Source: an uncultured Bacteroides sp.
GTDB lineage: Bacteria; Bacteroidota; Bacteroidia; Bacteroidales; Bacteroidaceae
Direction: 5' to 3'
NCBI GenBank assembly: GCA_900546355.1
Contig: URCM01000049.1
Span: forward strand, 1 to 21,882
DNA length: 21,882 bases
In this document: positions 1 to 7,320 of the stretch, in pieces
Layout: each line of letters starts with the position of its first letter
Position numbering within the stretch: position 1 is the first letter of the stretch
Notes under the pieces: model-generated
Told to the model about the DNA's origin: nothing
The model's database searches: none
The model's input: the letters and a program-made list of their open reading frames with translations, nothing else
Position numbers and translations under genes: made by a program

Positions 1-110
1 AAAAAGGCTACGCACGCCCGTATGCTTCCGATAAAAGACCGGTATATAAAATAGGTGTCAGCTTTTCATCGGAAACCGGAACCATTGATGGCTGGAAAGT
101 GCAGGCCTAA
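1..110 (+). CDS. C-terminal fragment of an AAA-ATPase-like / PD-(D/E)XK (DUF1703) protein
   Basis: Only the last 35 codons are in the window, read in the frame starting at base 3 and ending with TAA at 108-110. The tail reads as K-G-Y-A-R-P-Y-A, then K-R-P-V-Y-K-I-G-V-S-F-S and ends with I-D-G-W-K-V. From memory, this pattern (Y-A-x-x-Y near the start, a 'v-x-k-I-G-V-n-F-s' strand, and a closing 'I-x-x-W') is the usual C-terminus of Bacteroidetes proteins pairing an AAA-ATPase-like domain with a C-terminal PD-(D/E)XK nuclease-like domain. The biological role of that family is poorly known. The stop overlaps by 4 bases the end of the convergent lipoprotein gene, leaving no room for a terminator. 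The family call rests on a short stretch and is moderate. Confidence 0.6.
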   Translation, partial: KGYARPYASDKRPVYKIGVSFSSETGTIDGWKVQA

Positions 111-1066
111 TCTTCCCCGGCCAGCCGGAACTCTGCCATCAACAGCACCTTCTCACGCTTTTCTCCAACAGACACTTCTTTGAAGTAACGATACCGTCCT
201 GGTTTGTTGGAATGCACCTCGGGATAAAGATCGGCGGTCAATGTGTGCCTGCCCGGACCGGCCACAGTAAGCAAGTCTACAAAATTACCGTTAATCGGTA
301 ATTGATACCATTTCCCGTCCCGTTCGTATGCCAATGAGTATCTTTCTCCATAATACGCCATGCCTTCCGAATCTTTATCATACACATATCTTGTATTATG
401 CAGAATAAACGTTACGGTCTGCGTGCTACACGGATAAACACAGCGTTCCGGTTCCAGATGTATACCTAACGTATCATTCGTTCCGACTTGGGTGCAAAGT
501 TCATCCATTCCACTTCCTCGAAAGTGCAAAGCAGGCGAATCAACAATCTTCTCCCGAAATTCTTTCTGCCTCTCAGGGGTATTCACAATCAAATCTACCG
601 ATAAATGATGTATCCCGACACCATAGCCAACTACATTCTTGTTAATTTCCGCATTCTCAGGAAACGATAACCGCTTGCTCACTTCATCCCGTAAAAGCCT
701 TAACCGTTTTTGTGAAACCACCGAATCATTGGTCTGTTCCAACCGAAATGCACTACTTCCTATTTTTTGTTCCAATTCTTGACGGATAAGCAGGGTATCG
801 CCTTCCACTTGAATTACCAACCTGCCTTTGTCTAAATAAGCTCCCATAAGGAAAGCCGGACAACCAGGGTCATCCATCCAATCGCCCGATAGTCCATACG
901 CCTTTGGCAAACGCCGGATAAGCATCCAGCCCTCAACCTGCTCTTTCACAGGCGAATCTTCTGCCTGTAAGGTCTGGATGGATTCGGCTTTTTGCCTCCA
1001 TTTACTTCCGCATCCCGCTAAAGTTAGCAAGCCAATAAATGCCAACGTAAAAACTCTTGTTTTCAT
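107..1066 (-). CDS. Ig-like domain lipoprotein, 319 aa
   Basis: The N-terminus is a lipoprotein signal: K-T-R, a hydrophobic run, then the lipobox L-A-G-C with Cys19 as the predicted lipidated residue, so the protein should sit in the outer or inner membrane envelope. Residues about 60-190 form a mixed domain containing G-C-P-A-F-L-M-G-A-Y and a long acidic/basic helix region, which I do not recognise with certainty. The C-terminal 100 residues (Y-Y-G-E-R-Y-S-L, W-Y-Q-L-P, a long hydrophobic/aromatic pattern and K-P-G-R-Y-R-Y) match the bacterial Ig-like fold often found in Bacteroidales and Firmicutes surface proteins. No enzyme motif is visible. The gene has its own TAnnTTTG promoter, with a perfect palindrome just upstream. 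Function unknown. Confidence 0.85.
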   Translation of the reverse strand: MKTRVFTLAFIGLLTLAGCGSKWRQKAESIQTLQAEDSPVKEQVEGWMLIRRLPKAYGLSGDWMDDPGCPAFLMGAYLDKGRLVIQVEGDTLLIRQELEQKIGSSAFRLEQTNDSVVSQKRLRLLRDEVSKRLSFPENAEINKNVVGYGVGIHHLSVDLIVNTPERQKEFREKIVDSPALHFRGSGMDELCTQVGTNDTLGIHLEPERCVYPCSTQTVTFILHNTRYVYDKDSEGMAYYGERYSLAYERDGKWYQLPINGNFVDLLTVAGPGRHTLTADLYPEVHSNKPGRYRYFKEVSVGEKREKVLLMAEFRLAGED

Positions 1067-1090
1067 TATCCATCAGGTTTTTAGCATGAA

Positions 1091-1121
1091 CAAAGATAAG
1101 AAAACCTCTCGGATTATGCAA
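1091..1121 (-). promoter_or_regulatory. Bacteroidetes-type promoter for the 319-aa lipoprotein
   Basis: On the minus strand TTGCAT (complement of 1116-1121) is followed after 17 bases by TATCTTTG (complement of 1091-1098), which fits the Bacteroidetes -33 TTTG-like / -7 TAnnTTTG pattern. The box lies 25 bases upstream of the ATG at 1066. The same arrangement with identical hexamer, spacing and octamer occurs at 10590-10620. Confidence 0.65.
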
Positions 1122-1124
1122 TAG

Positions 1125-1142
1125 AATGTATGCGCATACATT
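1125..1142. promoter_or_regulatory. 18-bp perfect palindrome upstream of the lipoprotein promoter
   Basis: AATGTATGCGCATACATT is a perfect 18-bp palindrome. It begins four bases upstream (for the minus-strand gene) of the -33 hexamer, the usual place for an activator-binding dyad. Shorter flanking arms ATGCAAT (1116-1122) and ATTGCAT (1140-1146) are also inverted copies. It is too AT/GC-mixed and poorly followed by T residues to be a terminator. The binding protein is unknown. Confidence 0.5.
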
Positions 1143-1154
1143 GCATATAAAAAC

Positions 1155-1195
1155 AAAAAGCGCAAAGAACGTTTCTTGTCTTTTGCGCTTTTTTT
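1155..1195 (-). terminator. Rho-independent terminator of ddh
   Basis: Read on the minus strand, an A-rich lead and GCGCAAAAGA pair with TCTTTGCGC, followed by TTTTTGTTTTT. The stem of about 12 bp with one mismatch begins 20 bases past the ddh stop. The + strand copy also ends in a T run, so it could act in both directions. Confidence 0.8.
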
Positions 1196-1214
1196 AAGGT
1201 CTAATATAAAAAGG

Positions 1215-2114
1215 TTATACCAGATGTGCCACCCATTCATCACGGTCGCCCGGAAGGAGGTCTACTACCGGAATCTCAATCATTGTGTAGCATCCCGGTT
1301 GTTGGCGCATCGAAGCGCGGGCTACACATACCAACACCTGAGCCGTCAAGGCAGGATTGTTGATTTTCATATCAAACTCGAACAACTGGTTATGCGTCTT
1401 GCCCGATACACCTTTGCGAACCAAGTTCACGCCGTGGCCTACATCGTTCAGGTCATCCACACAAGCTACTTGTTTCACGTGCGTTTCGTCATTCACGAAA
1501 TACGGGTCAGCCTTGATGGCTGCTTCTACCTGCTTGAAGTCGGCACCTTCTTCCAGTTCTACATACACCATACGGCGATGGATTCCTGTACCCACCGGAA
1601 TGGTCATTGACAAAGCATCCTTTACTCCTTCGATAGCACGTACAGCAACCGAGTGTCCCATGCTACGTCCCGGACCGAAGTTGGTATACGTAATGCCTTT
1701 CGGAGCAATGGCTTCCAACAAAGTACGTACTACCGAGTCGCTTCCCGGATCCCAGCCTGCCGAAATAACCGATACGGTATTATTTGCCTTAGCCACTTCG
1801 CCCAATGTATGACGCAAGTCGCTGATTTGCGTATGGATATCGAAGCTGTCTACGGTATTGATACCAAGTGCGAGGATTTCTTTCGCATATTGTTCTACAC
1901 TACGGGTCGGAGTGGCAAGAATGGCTACATCCACATCCTTCAGTTCCTTGATGTCTTTCACCACTTCATAGTTTGCCAATTCGGCAGGTTTGTTTTCCGC
2001 ACCATGACGACGCACGATACCTGCCACTTCAAAATCGGGAGCTGCCTCCAACGCTTCCAGCGTAAATTTTCCGATATTGCCGTAACCCACTACGGCTGCT
2101 CTAATTTTCTTCAT
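1215..2114 (-). CDS. ddh: meso-diaminopimelate D-dehydrogenase
   Basis: NADP-dependent enzyme that reductively aminates L-2-amino-6-oxopimelate (tetrahydrodipicolinate) to meso-diaminopimelate in one step, supplying lysine and peptidoglycan cross-link precursor in the cytoplasm. The 299-residue protein starts M-K-K-I-R-A-A-V-V and has the Rossmann motif G-Y-G-N-I-G at 10-15. Family signatures are S-A-G-W-D-P-G-S-D-S at 118-127 and F-G-P-G-R-S-M-G-H-S at 146-155. Length is close to other Bacteroidetes members and slightly shorter than the corynebacterial enzyme. The open frame extends to 2405, but the extra 97 codons cross the divergent ruvA promoter and show no homology-like pattern, so I use the ATG at 2114. 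A TATTTTTG box lies 43 bases upstream. The gene is monocistronic, closed by the terminator at 1155-1195. Confidence 0.95.
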   Translation of the reverse strand: MKKIRAAVVGYGNIGKFTLEALEAAPDFEVAGIVRRHGAENKPAELANYEVVKDIKELKDVDVAILATPTRSVEQYAKEILALGINTVDSFDIHTQISDLRHTLGEVAKANNTVSVISAGWDPGSDSVVRTLLEAIAPKGITYTNFGPGRSMGHSVAVRAIEGVKDALSMTIPVGTGIHRRMVYVELEEGADFKQVEAAIKADPYFVNDETHVKQVACVDDLNDVGHGVNLVRKGVSGKTHNQLFEFDMKINNPALTAQVLVCVARASMRQQPGCYTMIEIPVVDLLPGDRDEWVAHLV

Positions 2115-2156
2115 TTTCTTATTGGTCTTATTGAATATGCTGTTTTTATTTCTTTG

Positions 2157-2164
2157 CAAAAATA
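2157..2164 (-). promoter_or_regulatory. -7 box of the ddh promoter
   Basis: The complement reads TATTTTTG, a full match to TAnnTTTG, 43 bases upstream of the chosen ddh start. A weak TTG at the complement of 2183-2185 could be the -33 element. It supports the 2114 start, because longer starts would lie upstream of the promoter. Confidence 0.5.
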
Positions 2165-2233
2165 CGAAACTTGGAATAAATTCAACGAATAAGAGAGAGG
2201 CGAATTTGCAAATATTCGGGCCGAACTTACAAT

Positions 2234-2274
2234 TTATAAGTTTTTTATGGCTATTTTTGCCATGAAACTTATAA
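2234..2274. repeat. Imperfect palindrome across the ruvA promoter
   Basis: Outer arms TTATAAGTTT (2234-2243) and AAACTTATAA (2265-2274) are perfect inverted copies. Inner arms ATGGC (2247-2251) and GCCAT (2259-2263) are as well, separated by a 7-base T-rich loop. The predicted -7 box of ruvA (2252-2259) sits in the loop. It may be an operator, or a hairpin at the 5' end of the transcript. Confidence 0.5.
2252..2259 (+). promoter_or_regulatory. -7 box of the ruvA promoter
   Basis: TATTTTTG matches TAnnTTTG exactly, 29 bases before the ruvA ATG. A GAGAAAG stretch just before the start is the likely weak ribosome-binding site. No good -33 TTTG lies at the expected spacing. Confidence 0.45.
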
Positions 2275-2288
2275 TTTGAGAAAGAAAC

Positions 2289-2891
2289 ATGATTGAATAT
2301 ATCAAAGGAGAACTTACAGAAGCGACACCGGCTTTTGCGGTGATAGATTGCAACGGAGTAGGATACGGCATCAACGTATCGCTCAACACTTATTCTGCCA
2401 TACAAGGGAAAAGAGACGTGAAACTGTTTATCTACGAAGCCATCCGCGAAGATGCATACGTACTCTACGGGTTCGCCACCAAGGAAGAACGTGAATTATT
2501 CCTTTTGCTCATCAGTGTGCCGGGCATTGGAGGCAATACCGCACGTATGATTCTTTCGGCACTCTCGCCGCGCGAACTATGCGCTGTCATCAGCACAGGC
2601 AACGATAAATTGCTGAAGACGGTAAAAGGTATCGGACTGAAAACCGCCCAGCGCATCATTGTAGACTTGAAAGACAAAATAGCTTCTACAGGTATCGAAG
2701 CAGAAAGCGGAACGACGGTATCATCACTCGCTCATACCATCCATACGGAAATCTATGAAGAAGCTGTAGCAGCCCTTGTCATGTTAGGATTCATGCAGGC
2801 TCCCTCGCAAAAAGCGGTAGCAAGTATCTTGAAGGCCGAGCCGGACGCCACCGTAGAAAGAGTGATTAAACTGGCTTTAAAAATGCTGTAG
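2289..2891 (+). CDS. ruvA: Holliday junction branch migration complex subunit RuvA
   Basis: RuvA binds four-way Holliday junctions as a tetramer and loads the RuvB motor for branch migration in recombinational repair. All three parts of the fold are visible in 200 residues, the normal family length. An OB-fold domain starts M-I-E-Y-I-K-G and carries N-G-V-G-Y (residues 1-63). Two helix-hairpin-helix motifs follow: V-P-G-I-G-G-N-T-A (about 77-85) and [11 protein letters not shown] (112-122). A C-terminal helical domain after a polar linker (about 150-200) is the RuvB-contacting part. It diverges from ddh and is followed by a hairpin terminator. ruvB and ruvC are not in the window, so the ruvA locus is isolated here. 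Confidence 0.97.
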   Translation: MIEYIKGELTEATPAFAVIDCNGVGYGINVSLNTYSAIQGKRDVKLFIYEAIREDAYVLYGFATKEERELFLLLISVPGIGGNTARMILSALSPRELCAVISTGNDKLLKTVKGIGLKTAQRIIVDLKDKIASTGIEAESGTTVSSLAHTIHTEIYEEAVAALVMLGFMQAPSQKAVASILKAEPDATVERVIKLALKML

Positions 2892-2922
2892 GCAGCTGCC
2901 TGGCAGCTGTCTTGAATTTTTC
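2891..2922 (+). terminator. Terminator after ruvA
   Basis: GGCAGCTG (2891-2898), a 5-base loop, then CAGCTGTC (2904-2911) form an 8-bp stem with one G-U pair, followed by TTGAATTTTT. It begins at the last base of the ruvA stop codon. Confidence 0.65.
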
Positions 2923-2978
2923 ATATCAGCTTATAAATTATATCCATAATTATATAAAAGGATACCGGAAAGGCTTGC

Positions 2979-2986
2979 TAACTTTG
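2979..2986 (+). promoter_or_regulatory. -7 box of the copper ATPase promoter
   Basis: TAACTTTG matches TAnnTTTG, 29 bases before the ATG at 3016. AGAGGAAA at 3001-3008 is a purine-rich candidate ribosome-binding site. No dyad that would suggest a copper-responsive repressor site was seen immediately around it. Confidence 0.55.
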
Positions 2987-3015
2987 CATCCGAACCACTA
3001 AGAGGAAATGTATTT

Positions 3016-5562
3016 ATGAGCCAATCAAATGTAAACAAACAAACCTTTCCCGTATTAGGCATGAGTTGTGCCGCTTGTGCCGCACGGGTAGACAAGACCT
3101 TGAACCAGCAACCGGGCGTATGTTCGGCAAGTGTGAATTATGCCGCAGCAACCGCTACGGTAGAATATGACGCTTCGCAATGCTCTCCCGAAGCATTGAA
3201 GAAAGCCGTTCAAGATGCAGGGTATGACCTTGTGACCGATACCGGAAAAGACCGTGCGCAAATCGCTGAGGAGGCCCATACACAACGTTATCGGGACTTA
3301 CGTTTCCGCACCCTTTGTGCCATTACCTTTGCTTTGCCTGTTGCCGTCATCGGAATGTTCTTTATGGATATGCCTTACGCCGACTGGATCATGTGGATTC
3401 TCTCCACTCCCGTTGTCTTTTGGCTGGGAAGAGGATTCTACATAAATGCCTGGAAACAACTCAAGCACCATTCCGCCAATATGGATACCCTGGTGGCAAA
3501 CAGCACCGGTATCGCTTACCTGTTCAGCTTGTTCAATTTATTCTTCCCCGAATTCTGGCTGGAACGAGGCGTCACTCCTCATGTCTATTTCGAGGCGGCC
3601 AGCGTCATCATTGCATTCATTTTGTTAGGACGCACCTTGGAAGAACGTGCCAAGGGACGTACATCCGACTCCATCAAGAAACTGATGGGACTCCAACCCC
3701 GCACCGTCACCCGCCTGAACGCAAAAGGTGAATGGGAAGAAACGGCAATCGGACAAGTCATGCCAGGCGATATCCTGGCGGTAAAGCCGGGAGAACGTAT
3801 CGCCGTAGACGGACAGGTGACCGAAGGCTATTCATACATAGACGAAAGCATGTTGAGCGGCGAGCCGGTACCGGTATTGAAACAAGTATCCGATGAAATC
3901 TACGCAGGCACTATCAACCAAAAAGGAAGCTTCCGGTTCCGTGCCGAAAAAGTGGGAGCCGACACCATGCTGGCACACATCATCCACATGGTACAAGACG
4001 CACAAGGGAGCAAAGCCCCGGTTCAGAAACTGGTGGATAAGATTGCAGGCATATTTGTCCCCACCATCATGGGAATCGCCTTGCTTACCTTTATCGGCTG
4101 GTTTGCATTCGCTCCCGAAAACGGATTTACCCACGGATTGCTTTCCGCCGTTACCGTGTTGATTATCGCCTGCCCTTGTGCCTTGGGGCTTGCCACTCCT
4201 ACCGCTATCATGGTAGGCATTGGCAAAGGTGCCGAACAGGGTATCTTGATTAAAGATGCCGAAAGCTTGGAGATAGCCAAAAAGATAGATACAATCGTAC
4301 TGGATAAAACCGGCACCATCACCGAAGGAAAACCCGTAGTGACCGATGCCGTATGGGACACGCAAGACAAGTGCCTGCAAGCCGTTTTCTATGCCCTGGA
4401 AAGATGTTCCGAACATCCGCTGGCAAGTGCGGTCGTACATTATGCCGAAAACCTTTCCGATATCCTGCCACACATCGCCATCGAGCATACGGAAAGCCTG
4501 ACAGGGCAAGGCATCAAAGGCACATCGGACGGCAAGACATTCTATGCCGGAAACCTTCGCCTGCTTAACGAAAACCACATCAGGATTCCTGCCGGACTAC
4601 AAGACCAGGCCAAGACATTCGCATCCGAAGCCAAGACCGTCATCTGGTTCGCTGATGCCGAAACCGCCTTGGGAGTATTCGCTATCGCCGACCGCATCAA
4701 ACCGACTTCGAAAACCGCTATCGAAGCATTGCAAAAACGGGGCATAACCGTACTGATGTTGACCGGAGACAATCCCGTTACGGCAAAAGCCATAGCCGAA
4801 CAAGCGGGTATCAAAGAATACCGTGCCGAGATGCTTCCCCAGCATAAAGCGGAAACTATCAAGCAATTACAAGCGGAAGGGAAATGCGTGGCAATGGTAG
4901 GTGACGGCATCAACGACAGCTCGGCATTGGCACAAGCCGACCTGAGCATCGCCATGGGACAAGGAAGCGACCTCGCTATGGATGTAGCCAAGATGACCCT
5001 GATTTCTTCCGACCTTAGCAAGATAGTCGATGCCATCCAACTTTCGGTTTTCACCACACGTACCATCCGCCAGAACTTGTTTTGGGCATTCATCTACAAC
5101 CTGATAGGTGTACCCATCGCCGCCGGTATCCTTTACCCGATAAACGGTTTCCTGCTCAATCCCATGATAGCCGGAGCCGCCATGGCGATGAGCAGCGTGA
5201 GTGTCGTGACCAACAGCCTCCGCTTGCGGAACAAACGCATCGGGAAAGCGAACGAGCCTGCTCCGGCTCCGCTTATGGAACCGGATTCCATAGCGGTTAA
5301 ATCCACTGCCCCTCACCAGCCTCACCCCGCTCCCGTAAGCCGTACCTACCGGGTGGAAGGCATGATGTGCAACCATTGCCGCACGTACGTGGAAAAGGCA
5401 TTGAACTCGATAGAAGGCGTACAGGCAAGCGTCACGCTCGACCCTCCTGTCGCAACCCTCACCTACGCCGAAGGCAAAGTGCTTCCGATAGAAACCTTGC
5501 AGCAAGTGATAACGGAAAAAGCAGGCGATTACACGATAAGTGAAACCGAGAAGGTGGGATAA
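3016..5562 (+). CDS. copA: Cu+-translocating P1B-type ATPase with N- and C-terminal HMA domains
   Basis: Inner-membrane pump that uses ATP to expel monovalent copper (or silver) from the cytoplasm. At 848 residues the order is: an HMA metal-binding domain with G-M-S-C-A-A-C (15-21); membrane segments; an actuator loop with S-G-E-P; the membrane metal site C-P-C (386-388, in A-C-P-C-A-L-G-L-A-T-P); the phosphorylation motif D-K-T-G-T (Asp430); the P1B hallmark S-E-H-P (His467); T-G-D-N; and G-D-G-I-N-D (629-634). Two last membrane helices carry Y-N and M-S-S-V-S, the signature that distinguishes Cu+ pumps from Zn/Cd pumps. After a Pro-rich linker there is a second HMA domain with G-M-M-C-N-H-C (782-788), an uncommon position resembling a fused CopZ-like chaperone. 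No copper regulator or chaperone gene is adjacent. Confidence 0.95.
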   Translation: MSQSNVNKQTFPVLGMSCAACAARVDKTLNQQPGVCSASVNYAAATATVEYDASQCSPEALKKAVQDAGYDLVTDTGKDRAQIAEEAHTQRYRDLRFRTLCAITFALPVAVIGMFFMDMPYADWIMWILSTPVVFWLGRGFYINAWKQLKHHSANMDTLVANSTGIAYLFSLFNLFFPEFWLERGVTPHVYFEAASVIIAFILLGRTLEERAKGRTSDSIKKLMGLQPRTVTRLNAKGEWEETAIGQVMPGDILAVKPGERIAVDGQVTEGYSYIDESMLSGEPVPVLKQVSDEIYAGTINQKGSFRFRAEKVGADTMLAHIIHMVQDAQGSKAPVQKLVDKIAGIFVPTIMGIALLTFIGWFAFAPENGFTHGLLSAVTVLIIACPCALGLATPTAIMVGIGKGAEQGILIKDAESLEIAKKIDTIVLDKTGTITEGKPVVTDAVWDTQDKCLQAVFYALERCSEHPLASAVVHYAENLSDILPHIAIEHTESLTGQGIKGTSDGKTFYAGNLRLLNENHIRIPAGLQDQAKTFASEAKTVIWFADAETALGVFAIADRIKPTSKTAIEALQKRGITVLMLTGDNPVTAKAIAEQAGIKEYRAEMLPQHKAETIKQLQAEGKCVAMVGDGINDSSALAQADLSIAMGQGSDLAMDVAKMTLISSDLSKIVDAIQLSVFTTRTIRQNLFWAFIYNLIGVPIAAGILYPINGFLLNPMIAGAAMAMSSVSVVTNSLRLRNKRIGKANEPAPAPLMEPDSIAVKSTAPHQPHPAPVSRTYRVEGMMCNHCRTYVEKALNSIEGVQASVTLDPPVATLTYAEGKVLPIETLQQVITEKAGDYTISETEKVG

Positions 5563-5596
5563 TTGGTTATAGCACGCAAAATGACACGTTTCCTAA

Positions 5597-5647
5597 CGGA
5601 TGGCCACAGATTTATCCCGCTATCAATACGCTACCTGTGGCCATCCG
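5597..5647. terminator. Long hairpin between convergent copA and susD (likely bidirectional terminator)
   Basis: CGGATGGCCACAG (5597-5609) and CTGTGGCCATCCG (5635-5647) are perfect 13-bp inverted repeats around a 25-base loop. It starts 34 bases after the copA stop. Flanks are only mildly T-rich. It shares GCCACAGATT and CTGTGGCC with the hairpin at 21558-21620, suggesting one family of dispersed extragenic palindromes. Confidence 0.6.
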
Positions 5648-5730
5648 CTTTATCTCCGCTTCATTTGGAAGCAGTCCGATAAACCGGTTGCAAGAAGAGC
5701 GCAATCTACATGATTTATCCATAAACGACA

Positions 5731-5837
5731 AGCAATATTGCCGCAACGCCGACACGATTAGTAATCGTACAGCGTGACGATTAGTAATCGTTATGCCGTA
5801 CGATTACTAATCGTGTTGGCATCGCAGTTATATTGCT
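5731..5837. repeat. 107-bp element: three 15-bp palindromes at 23-bp spacing inside a long inverted repeat
   Basis: ACGATTAGTAATCGT occurs at 5754-5768 and 5777-5791, and its complement ACGATTACTAATCGT at 5800-5814; starts are exactly 23 bp apart. Each copy is itself a palindrome (7-bp arms around one central base). The first and last copies also sit in 40-bp arms (5731-5770 and 5798-5837) that are inverted copies of each other at about 34 of 40 positions. The element ends 7 bases from the susD stop codon. It could be a mobile miniature repeat, a compound terminator/processing structure, or a protein-binding array. I do not recognise a named family. Confidence 0.8.
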
Positions 5838-5844
5838 GTATCCG

Positions 5845-7299
5845 TCAGTCACGCGTGTAGCCCGGATTTTGTTCCATATCCGGATTAAACGTAAATTGTG
5901 TACGGTCGATAGGCAACACACACTTAAAATAATCCCAGTTCACTTCCGACGGAGTGCTCAACAAATGTTTCCCTCCCGAACGGTAAATAGTCTTTCCGTT
6001 CCGTAACATATCAAAATAGCGGTGTCCCTCTCCGACTAATTCTTTCCTTCTTTCATCCAACACACGGTCAAGGGTGTATTCGTTATCTGATACCAACTTA
6101 TCAGGATTAGCCCGTTGTACAATCGCATTCAGATAACCCAGTCCTGCACTCCGCGCCATGCCGCCTACCTTCAATCCCGCTTCAGCCGCTATCAGGTAAA
6201 CTTCCGATAACCGAATCACGGTATAATTGTTTTCGAAGGACGGCGTTTCTTCGTCTGTTCCCGGATATTTCAGCAACACATCGTAATACAAATTATCACT
6301 CCCATTCAAATACGAACCGATTAACTGATTACGCACATCATCCGGATCCTGCCGCATAAAACCGGCGAAATCTTCAGTCAAAACCACGGCAGCGTATCCC
6401 CACCAATGCAATAAATACGAAATGCCGTCACGTCCCGGATTATTGCTGGCTGTATTAGCTATCTGAAACAAAGCTTCCGGTCCGAACTTGTTATTCAACG
6501 CGAACTGCGCTATGTACTCATCATGTCCTGCCAAATAATACAATCGGTTCGCATCCAGCTCCCGAATCAGTTCGTCCGCACAATCAAAAGCTTTCTGATT
6601 TTCTTCGCAATAAAGATAAACACGGGCAAGCAATGCCTGAGCCGCATACCGGTTGAAATGCCCGTCATTCTTATCTGTGGAAAGCATGGATACGGCTGAT
6701 TCCAGTTGCCTGATGATAAAATCGTAACATTCGGCTACTGTTTTCCGGTCGGGAAACTCATCAAAACCGATAGCATGGTCTACAACAGGAACACCCAATG
6801 AAGCTCCCCGGTCCTTAGCATAAGGATAACCATACGTCCGGGTCAGATCGAAATGACAAAGTGCGATAATAGCCAGTGCCTGTCCTTTATAATCATCCAG
6901 CTCTTCTATCGTGGCATCCGTTATTTTCCCTGTATCAATCGCGTCAATCAGGTTCCATGCATTCCGGATAATATAATACGGCCTTCCCCAAATACCTCCC
7001 GAATTCGGGACTGCCGCAGAATGCTCATACATATAATATTTATAGCAGGTACGTCCGCTTTGCCAGGATGTAGCCTGCATATCATCTCCTTTAACGTCTC
7101 CATACAAAAACATAGAGCCATTATAATAATAGGTAGAAGCCATCAAGGCATACAACCCGTCTGTTGCCACTTTCACATCCTGCAAAGTAGTAATAGCCTC
7201 ATCTTTGGTAATTTCATTCGATGGTACTTTGTCTAAGAAACTTTCAGTACATCCCGTTACCAACAAGCACACAGACAATAATATAATATATTTTTTCAT
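5845..7299 (-). CDS. SusD/RagB-like outer-membrane nutrient-binding lipoprotein
   Basis: Surface lipoprotein that forms the lid over a SusC-type TonB-dependent transporter and helps capture a glycan or other ligand. The 484-residue protein has a lipobox L-V-T-G-C with Cys17, then the family start E-S-F-L-D-K-V-P-S-N-E-I. Typical SusD features follow: a T-P-R-type helical TPR region (residues about 40-280), A-A-Q-A-L-L-A-R-V-Y-L-Y, the late R-L-S-E-V-Y-L-I-A-A-E-A helix, L-D-E-R-R-K-E-L-V-G-E-G-H-R-Y-F-D-M-L-R, and the closing Q-N-P-G-Y. It lies 21 bases after the susC-like gene and must be co-transcribed with it. The ligand cannot be told from sequence. Confidence 0.95.
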   Translation of the reverse strand: MKKYIILLSVCLLVTGCTESFLDKVPSNEITKDEAITTLQDVKVATDGLYALMASTYYYNGSMFLYGDVKGDDMQATSWQSGRTCYKYYMYEHSAAVPNSGGIWGRPYYIIRNAWNLIDAIDTGKITDATIEELDDYKGQALAIIALCHFDLTRTYGYPYAKDRGASLGVPVVDHAIGFDEFPDRKTVAECYDFIIRQLESAVSMLSTDKNDGHFNRYAAQALLARVYLYCEENQKAFDCADELIRELDANRLYYLAGHDEYIAQFALNNKFGPEALFQIANTASNNPGRDGISYLLHWWGYAAVVLTEDFAGFMRQDPDDVRNQLIGSYLNGSDNLYYDVLLKYPGTDEETPSFENNYTVIRLSEVYLIAAEAGLKVGGMARSAGLGYLNAIVQRANPDKLVSDNEYTLDRVLDERRKELVGEGHRYFDMLRNGKTIYRSGGKHLLSTPSEVNWDYFKCVLPIDRTQFTFNPDMEQNPGYTRD

Positions 7300-7320
7300 C
7301 TTATTCTTTTTATTAATGAT

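Noticed and set aside
2115..2405. In-frame extension of ddh by 97 codons to an ATG at 2405
   Set aside because: The extension overlaps ruvA, crosses both predicted promoters, and its translation is rich in Cys, Phe and Asn with no family pattern. The M-K-K-I-R-A-A start matches the family.
3832..5505. Several minus-strand open frames opposite copA
   Set aside because: Composition is that of a reverse-strand shadow, and the + strand P1B-ATPase motifs are continuous and complete.
5754..5814. Possible CRISPR array (three repeats at constant spacing)
   Set aside because: The repeats are 15 bp with 8-bp gaps, are themselves full palindromes, and one is inverted. No cas genes are nearby. This does not fit repeat and spacer sizes of CRISPR arrays.
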